From Muribaculaceae bacterium (GTDB lineage: Bacteria > Bacteroidota > Bacteroidia > Bacteroidales > Muribaculaceae), in the NCBI GenBank assembly GCA_023666885.1, contig JAMPBB010000006.1, forward strand, positions 1-39,723: DNA of 39,723 nt, written 5' to 3'. Below are positions 34,609-39,723 of this stretch, piece by piece. The notes beneath the pieces are model-generated. The model had not been told where the DNA came from, did no database searches, and saw only the letters and a list, made by a program, of their open reading frames with translations. Numbering within the stretch: the stretch's first letter is position 1; each line of letters begins with the position of its first letter. Made by a program: the position numbers and the translations under genes.

Positions 34609-36498
34609 TCACTTCTTCTTTTTGGGCTTATGCTGCTCTCTCCCCCCTCGGTGGTTAAGAGCCGGATCCCGGTAGGCCGGATAAAGTATGGATATTATAT
34701 CCGGGCGGTGAAGTCGGCGTAGTGACCGCTCTATATCTGCCCGATACTTATTGTCATACCAGAAGAAGTATTTACGCTGAGCCAGCTTGTCCTCGGGGTG
34801 TATGGCGGTAAACACCTTTTCACCTGTGTATGGATTTATCCCGGTATAGTATATCTCGGTGCTTAGGGTCATAGGAGTAGGCGTAAAGTCCTGTACCTGC
34901 TCCAGATGCATCCCCAAGCTACGTGTTTTTGCCGCCAACAGCGCCATATCCGTTTCACGGCATCCGGGATGGCTGGATATGAAATAAGGTATCAGCTGCT
35001 GTTTGAGACCGCAGCGCTTGTTTACTTGATCAAAAAGGCGTTTGAAGTCATGGAACAAGTCAAATGATGGCTTGCGCATTATGTTCAGCACACAGTCCTC
35101 AGTATGCTCCGGAGCCACTTTCAGACGTCCGGAGACATGGTGCTCTATAAGCTCCTCATTATATCGGCGATTTATGGCATCGATATGCTTGTCGCCCGTC
35201 GGATGCATGGACAGGTCATAGCGTACACCGCTGCCAATGAATGATTTCTTAACTCCAGGCAGTGCATCTACAGCATGATATATGTCAAGCAGTGCGGAAT
35301 GATCAGTGTTGAGGTTTGGGCAAGGCTTTGGATGCAGGCATGACGGGCGTACGCATACGCTACATGCCTTTTGGTTGCGTCCGCGCATACCGTACATGTT
35401 AGCCGACGGCCCTCCGAGGTCCGAGATATACCCCTTGAAGTCAGGCATGTTTATCACCTGTTTGGCCTCACGCACTATGGATTCTTTGCTTCGTGAGGCT
35501 ATAAACTTGCCCTGATGCGCTGATATGGTGCAGAACGCACAGCCTCCGAAACATCCACGGTGCATATTTATGGAGTGGCGTATCATTTCATATGCCGGTA
35601 TGGTCTTCCCTTTGTATCGCGGATGCGGCATGCGGGTGTACGGTAGATCAAATGAAGCATCGATCTCAGCCTCAGTCATAGGCGGATGCATAGGATTGAC
35701 CTTTATGGCAATATCACCATGCGGCTGCCATAGCGTGGATCCATGCATCTTGTTCGATTCCTCCTCGATATGGCGGAAATTTTCAGCCTGTGCACGCTTG
35801 TCGGTCTTACATTTCTCAAATGAGTTGAGTATTATATTGTCCGAGTCCGGTTCCGGCATGTCTTTGACCGGAACCCTTACCACGCATTGCTTCAAGCCGG
35901 ACAGCTCGCTCACGCTCTTACCTGATTCCAGTCCGCGCGCCACCTCCAGAATGGGCTTCTCGCCCATACCGTATATTATCATGTCAGCGGCGCAGTCAGC
36001 AAGTATTGAAGGCCTGAGGGTATCCTGCCAGTAGTCATAGTGCGATAGGCGCCTCATGGAAGCTTCTATGCCGCCGGTTATAACGGGAGTGTCAGGATAA
36101 AGCTTCTTAAGGATATTGGAATATACTATGGTAGGGTAGTCAGGACGGGCTCCATGTCGGCCTCCGGGGGTATAGGCGTCATCGCTGCGGCGGCGCCGGG
36201 CTGCTGTGTAGTGGTTCACCATGGAGTCCATGGCGCCGGCCGATACGCCAAAGAACAGTCGCGGTGTCCCGAACTTGCGGAAGTCACGCAGGTCATCCTG
36301 CCAGTTAGGCTGAGGCACTATGGCTACCTTATATCCGGCGGCTTGGAGCACACGCCCCAATACTGCGGCACCGAATGACGGATGATCCACATAGGCATCG
36401 CCTGAGAACAGTACTACATCCACATATTCCCAGCCTAATGCCTTCATTTCCTTTACGGAGGTGGGCAGATACAGGGATATGTCACGTGTTATGTCCAT
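34609..36498 (-). CDS. ygiQ: YgiQ-family radical SAM protein
   Basis: This 629-residue cytoplasmic enzyme has the radical SAM cluster motif as Cys316, Cys320 and Cys323 (GCFGGCAFCTIS), an N-terminal cobalamin-like domain (VDVVLFSGDAYVDHPSFG), and the long C-terminal part typical of YgiQ (HVSGRLKVAPEHTED, QDFTPTPMTLSTEIYYTG). A second Cys-rich stretch (CSVCVRPSCLHPKPC) is present, as in close homologues. The substrate is unknown for the family. The C-terminus is a Lys-rich tail. Its start overlaps the uvrB end by 17 bases, so it is co-expressed with uvrB, and its stop abuts the heme-operon stop with no terminator between. Confidence 0.94.
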   Translation of the reverse strand: MDITRDISLYLPTSVKEMKALGWEYVDVVLFSGDAYVDHPSFGAAVLGRVLQAAGYKVAIVPQPNWQDDLRDFRKFGTPRLFFGVSAGAMDSMVNHYTAARRRRSDDAYTPGGRHGARPDYPTIVYSNILKKLYPDTPVITGGIEASMRRLSHYDYWQDTLRPSILADCAADMIIYGMGEKPILEVARGLESGKSVSELSGLKQCVVRVPVKDMPEPDSDNIILNSFEKCKTDKRAQAENFRHIEEESNKMHGSTLWQPHGDIAIKVNPMHPPMTEAEIDASFDLPYTRMPHPRYKGKTIPAYEMIRHSINMHRGCFGGCAFCTISAHQGKFIASRSKESIVREAKQVINMPDFKGYISDLGGPSANMYGMRGRNQKACSVCVRPSCLHPKPCPNLNTDHSALLDIYHAVDALPGVKKSFIGSGVRYDLSMHPTGDKHIDAINRRYNEELIEHHVSGRLKVAPEHTEDCVLNIMRKPSFDLFHDFKRLFDQVNKRCGLKQQLIPYFISSHPGCRETDMALLAAKTRSLGMHLEQVQDFTPTPMTLSTEIYYTGINPYTGEKVFTAIHPEDKLAQRKYFFWYDNKYRADIERSLRRLHRPDIISILYPAYRDPALNHRGGREQHKPKKKK

Positions 36499-38596
36499 CC
36501 GTGCCGAATTTTGTTTTGAGCAGTTCCTCCATCTTGATTATCTCATCGCGCAGGCGTGCAGCTTCTATAAACTCCATGCGCTTGGCTGCCTCTACCATTT
36601 CCGTGCGTCGGCGTGTTATGGAGCGCTGAAGTTCATCAGCATTCATGTATGGTATTACCGGATCGGCGGCTATATCCACGTGTGAGGAGTATTCATTCTC
36701 ATACATGACGGTAGCATGTCCATCCTTACGCGAACTCTTGGCCGGAGCCTTTCCTGAACGTGGTGCGGGCCGTTTGGTGGCTACAGTGTCATCATCATCG
36801 GTGTCCACGCCTATAATCCTGTTGCGGGCTTTCACTATGGCCTTTGGCGTTATACCGTGGGCTTCGTTGTAAGCCAGCTGTAGGGTGCGTCGGCGAGCCG
36901 TTTCATCAATGGTGAGCTGCATGGATTCTGTAATCTTGTCAGCGTACATTATCACTGTGCCGTTAAGATTTCGGGCGGCACGTCCTACGGTCTGTGTCAG
37001 CGAGCGGTGTGAGCGCAGGAATCCTTCCTTGTCAGCGTCCAATATGGCCACAAGCGACACTTCCGGCAAGTCAAGCCCTTCACGAAGCAGGTTTACGCCT
37101 ATCAGCACATCGTACACTCCGGCACGCAGGTCATCAAGTATGCGTATGCGGTCAAGGGTATCCACATCACTGTGAATATATGCAGCCTTTACGCGGAGCT
37201 TGCCGAGATAGTCGTTAAGCTCCTCTGCCATACGTTTTGTCAGGGTGGTTACAAGCACTCGCTCATCAGCTTCCACACGCAGCTGTATCTCCTCGAGCAG
37301 GTCATCTATCTGATGGAGCGATGGCCTTACTTCAATCACCGGATCAAGCAGCCCGGTAGGACGTATTATCTGCTCTACCACCACACCCTCACTCCGATTC
37401 AGCTCATAGTCAGCCGGAGTGGCGCTGACATATATCACCTGATGCGTAAGGCTCTCGAACTCCTCGAATTTCAGCGGACGGTTGTCAAGCGCAGCCGGGA
37501 GCCGGAAACCGTATTCCACAAGATTCATCTTCCGTGACAGGTCGCCTCCGTACATTGCTCGTACCTGAGGTATGGTCACGTGGCTTTCATCTATTATGGT
37601 AAGGAAATCATTCGGGAAGTAATCGAGCAGACAGAACGGACGCATACCCGGGCGGCGCCCGTCGAAATACCGGCTGTAGTTTTCTATACCGGAGCAGTGG
37701 CCTACCTCGCGCATCATTTCCACGTCATATGTCACGCGCTCTTTAAGCCGCTTGGCTTCCAGTTCGCGGGCTTCCTTATAAAAGAAGTCAACCTGCTCGC
37801 CTAAGTCAAGCTCTATCTGGGCAATGCCCGAAGCCATGCGTTCACGTGAGGTTACGAAAATATTGGCCGGGAATATCTTGAATGCCTCATGTTGGCCGAG
37901 AGTCACATAGTCAGTGGGGTAAAATGTGGCTATGGATTCAATCTCATCGCCCCACCACACCACACGTACCACTATCTCTTCGTAGGCCAGATATATATCC
38001 ACGGTATCGCCCTTCACGCGGAAGTTGCCGCGCGTAAAGCTTATCTCGTTGCGGCTGTAGAGCGCATTGACCAGTTCACGGAGAAACACGTTCCGGCTCA
38101 CTTTCATGCCTACGTGTATGTCTATCACATTGCTGTTGAAGTCCTCCGGATTGCCCATGCCATAAAGGCACGATACCGAGCTGACCACTATCACATCCTT
38201 TCTGCCGGACAGGAGTGCCGATGTAGTGGCAAGGCGGAGCTTGTCAATCTCATCGTTAATCATCAGATCCTTCTCTATATACTTGTCTACCGATGGTATA
38301 TATGCCTCAGGCTGATAGTAATCATAGTATGATACGAAATATTGCACCGAATTTTCCGGGAAGAAATTCTTGAATTCCCCGTAGAGCTGCGCAGCAAGTG
38401 TCTTGTTGTGGCTTAATATGAGTGTGGGTTTCTTTACCTCTTGTATCACATTGGCCATGGTAAAGGTCTTGCCGGATCCGGTAACGCCTAAAAGGGTCTG
38501 TGCCGGGATGCCGTTGCGCACACCTTCGGCAAGCTGAGCTATAGCCTGAGGCTGATCGCCCGTAGGCTTGTAATCTGATGCTAACTTGAAATCCAT
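36482..38596 (-). CDS. uvrB: Excinuclease ABC subunit B
   Basis: UvrB is the damage-verifying helicase of nucleotide excision repair, working with UvrA and UvrC. The 704-residue protein has Walker A GVTGSGKT (37-44), the beta-hairpin YYDYYQPEAY that probes DNA, the DESH-type Walker B region (TIIDESHVTIP), motif VI QTVGRAARN, and a C-terminal UVR domain (about 655-700, MVEAAKRMEFIEAARLRDEI) that contacts UvrC. All parts are intact. The insert before the UVR domain (RPAPRSGKAPAKSS) is basic and low in complexity. The promoter at 38600-38632 places its start at or next to the ATG. It is upstream of ygiQ on the same strand. Confidence 0.98.
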   Translation of the reverse strand: MDFKLASDYKPTGDQPQAIAQLAEGVRNGIPAQTLLGVTGSGKTFTMANVIQEVKKPTLILSHNKTLAAQLYGEFKNFFPENSVQYFVSYYDYYQPEAYIPSVDKYIEKDLMINDEIDKLRLATTSALLSGRKDVIVVSSVSCLYGMGNPEDFNSNVIDIHVGMKVSRNVFLRELVNALYSRNEISFTRGNFRVKGDTVDIYLAYEEIVVRVVWWGDEIESIATFYPTDYVTLGQHEAFKIFPANIFVTSRERMASGIAQIELDLGEQVDFFYKEARELEAKRLKERVTYDVEMMREVGHCSGIENYSRYFDGRRPGMRPFCLLDYFPNDFLTIIDESHVTIPQVRAMYGGDLSRKMNLVEYGFRLPAALDNRPLKFEEFESLTHQVIYVSATPADYELNRSEGVVVEQIIRPTGLLDPVIEVRPSLHQIDDLLEEIQLRVEADERVLVTTLTKRMAEELNDYLGKLRVKAAYIHSDVDTLDRIRILDDLRAGVYDVLIGVNLLREGLDLPEVSLVAILDADKEGFLRSHRSLTQTVGRAARNLNGTVIMYADKITESMQLTIDETARRRTLQLAYNEAHGITPKAIVKARNRIIGVDTDDDDTVATKRPAPRSGKAPAKSSRKDGHATVMYENEYSSHVDIAADPVIPYMNADELQRSITRRRTEMVEAAKRMEFIEAARLRDEIIKMEELLKTKFGTDGHNT

Positions 38597-38599
38597 TCT

Positions 38600-38632
38600 A
38601 CAAAATTACGCAAAAAATCACAGAGTACCAAT
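38600..38632 (-). promoter_or_regulatory. Bacteroidetes promoter of uvrB
   Basis: The -7 box TAATTTTGT (minus strand, 38608-38600) is a perfect TAnnTTTGY match, with a -33-like TTGG (38632-38629) 20 bases upstream. The expected start point lies at or within a base or two of the uvrB ATG (38596), which predicts a leaderless or nearly leaderless message. Confidence 0.6.
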
Positions 38633-38640
38633 CAGCTCAT

Positions 38641-39372
38641 TCATTTGAGCACCCAGGAGGGGAGTGCATCTCCGAATACTTTGTCCAGCAGTCCGGAGCC
38701 TTTCAGCTCGGCAGGGCGCATCACATGGAGCGATGGGTTATCTAACAGAGCTACGAAATCGGCATCGTGCATGGCTATTTCAAGCTCATGGGTGGAGAAC
38801 ATTATGGATCGCCCTGATTCGGTGAGTCGTTTCAGTAAGGCACACAGCTCATAGCGGGCTGCCACGTCAAGAAATGATGTGGGCTCATCGAGCAATATAA
38901 GCGGCGTATCCTGTGCCAATGCCCGTGCTATCATAATGCGTTGGGCCTCGCCGTCGGATAAGGTATTGAAATGTCTGGCAGCAAACTCTGTCATGCCCAC
39001 GGCATTAAATGCGGAGTCCACGGCCTCTTCATCATCTTTGCGCAGCCGGCCTATCCAGTCAGTATACGGGGCGCGTCCGGTAGCCACTACCTCGCGGCAA
39101 GTCATATTGGCTATGCGTGGCCGTCCGGTTCCTACATATGAAACTAACTTGGCCATGTCAAGAGCCGATATGTCACTTATATTCTTACCTGATATTATGA
39201 TATTGCCGTGGCTTACGGCGCCCAGACCGGCTATGGCGCGTAGCAGGGTGGACTTCCCTGAGCCGTTGCGCCCTATCAAGGCCACGAGAGCGTGTCCGGG
39301 AACCCGGGCAGTCACATCACGTAACAGTGTCAATCCCGGATGACCTATCGTTATGTTCTCAAGCGCTATCAT
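38641..39372 (-). CDS. FepC/BtuD-type ABC importer ATPase (iron, heme or cobalamin)
   Basis: This 243-residue ABC ATPase has Walker A GRNGSGKST (34-42), signature LSDGE (138-142, a variant of LSGGQ), Walker B LILLDEP (158-164) and a D-loop SFLDV. The position of the usual Q-loop (YVPQ) reads YVGTG, so the canonical glutamine is absent or shifted. The start is the ATG at 39372, which overlaps the permease stop (ATGA). An in-frame start 33 bases upstream would lie inside the permease. The family imports ferric siderophores, heme or vitamin B12 with a FecCD-type permease and a binding protein. The substrate cannot be told from this. A heme role would fit the operon at 28.5-34.6 kb. Confidence 0.9.
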   Translation of the reverse strand: MIALENITIGHPGLTLLRDVTARVPGHALVALIGRNGSGKSTLLRAIAGLGAVSHGNIIISGKNISDISALDMAKLVSYVGTGRPRIANMTCREVVATGRAPYTDWIGRLRKDDEEAVDSAFNAVGMTEFAARHFNTLSDGEAQRIMIARALAQDTPLILLDEPTSFLDVAARYELCALLKRLTESGRSIMFSTHELEIAMHDADFVALLDNPSLHVMRPAELKGSGLLDKVFGDALPSWVLK

Positions 39373-39722
39373 ACGGTAATGGATTTGTTGCGCAGCACTA
39401 CCCATATCACTATGGGTATGCCGAATAAGGCATTTATGGCATTTATGGGCAGCGCAAGCTGTTTGGCTATTACGTCACACATGAGCATCACTATGGCGCC
39501 AGTAAGGGCCACGCCCGGCAGGAGCAGCCGGTGGTCACTTGTGGAAAACAGGGTCCTAGTCACATGCGGTATGGCCAGCCCTATGAATCCTATAGGGCCG
39601 CAGAATGCCGTTACCGTGCCCGCAAGCAGAGTGGTGGACAAAAACAGTACGCCCCTCAGTCGCCCTATATTCGCGCCCAAGGATTTTGCATAGTCCTCGC
39701 CGAAGAGCAGCAGGTTAAGCGG
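39369..39722 (-). CDS. FecCD-type ABC permease, 3' part (5' end outside the window)
   Basis: The frame is open from the right edge (39722) to a stop at 39369-39371, giving the last 117 residues of a FecCD-family inner-membrane permease. The visible part has the EAA-like GEDYAKSLG coupling segment, then three hydrophobic helices (about residues 25-47, 65-86, 94-110) with the family motif GPIGFIGLAIPHVTR. The gene continues beyond the window, so its start is not seen. Frames beginning at the internal TTG at 39680 are an artefact of truncation. It overlaps the ATPase start by four bases. Confidence 0.9.
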   Translation of the reverse strand, partial: PLNLLLFGEDYAKSLGANIGRLRGVLFLSTTLLAGTVTAFCGPIGFIGLAIPHVTRTLFSTSDHRLLLPGVALTGAIVMLMCDVIAKQLALPINAINALFGIPIVIWVVLRNKSITV

Positions 39723-39723
39723 T

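Noticed and set aside
1..39723. CRISPR arrays, tRNA or rRNA genes, insertion sequences, phage genes, toxin-antitoxin or defence systems
   Set aside because: I looked for direct-repeat arrays, cloverleaf-like gene patterns and transposase or defence motifs and saw none.

Overview
The window looks like a Bacteroidales chromosome, most likely a gut Muribaculaceae relative. The evidence is phylum-specific: perfect Bacteroidetes -7 promoter boxes (TAnnTTTG) in front of many genes, start codons without clear Shine-Dalgarno sequences, DUF4296 and DUF4827-type lipoproteins, a long type-2-like IleRS, an insert-bearing LspA, a DksA-like protein that has lost most of its zinc cysteines, and a HmuY/TonB-receptor heme locus. 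No rRNA, tRNA, insertion sequence, phage or CRISPR array was found. Gene density is very high, and no gene-free stretch exceeds about 200 bases.

Layout, left to right. (1) 1-2469: an OmpH/Skp-like lipoprotein faces a YidE/AspT-type transporter across a shared terminator. (2) 2657-9382: prfB, with an intact programmed +1 frameshift, is divergent from a RecD/Dda-like helicase; then come nrnA, a DUF4827-like lipoprotein, glmM and an NlpC/P60 hydrolase. (3) 9467-15280: ileS with a swapped GIHH signature, a dksA-like gene, a terminator, lspA, a DUF4296 lipoprotein and a small unknown gene. (4) 15255-23837, minus strand: one tightly packed run of tsaD, cinA, a degenerate aldose epimerase, alkaline phosphatase, a large (alpha/alpha)6 glycosidase-like lipoprotein, a YfcE-type phosphoesterase and a SPOR lipoprotein. 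(5) 23921-28370: typA and valS, closed by a strong hairpin.

(6) 28500-34608 is the most interesting region. It is a six-gene operon behind a good Bacteroidetes promoter whose start region is covered by a perfect 11-bp inverted repeat. It encodes a small secreted protein with a T9SS-like tail, a calycin-like protein, a HmuY-family heme-binding lipoprotein, a TonB-dependent receptor, an eight-helix membrane protein of unknown function, and a four-helix PepSY-like membrane protein that looks internally duplicated. I read it as heme capture at the surface (HmuY plus receptor) followed by an inner-membrane step carried out by the last two proteins. That last step is inference. (7) 34609-39723, minus strand: uvrB and ygiQ, preceded by a FecCD/FepC-type ABC importer (ATPase and the 3' part of its permease) that runs off the window. 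This importer could pair with a TonB receptor such as the one in the heme operon, but the sequence does not prove it.
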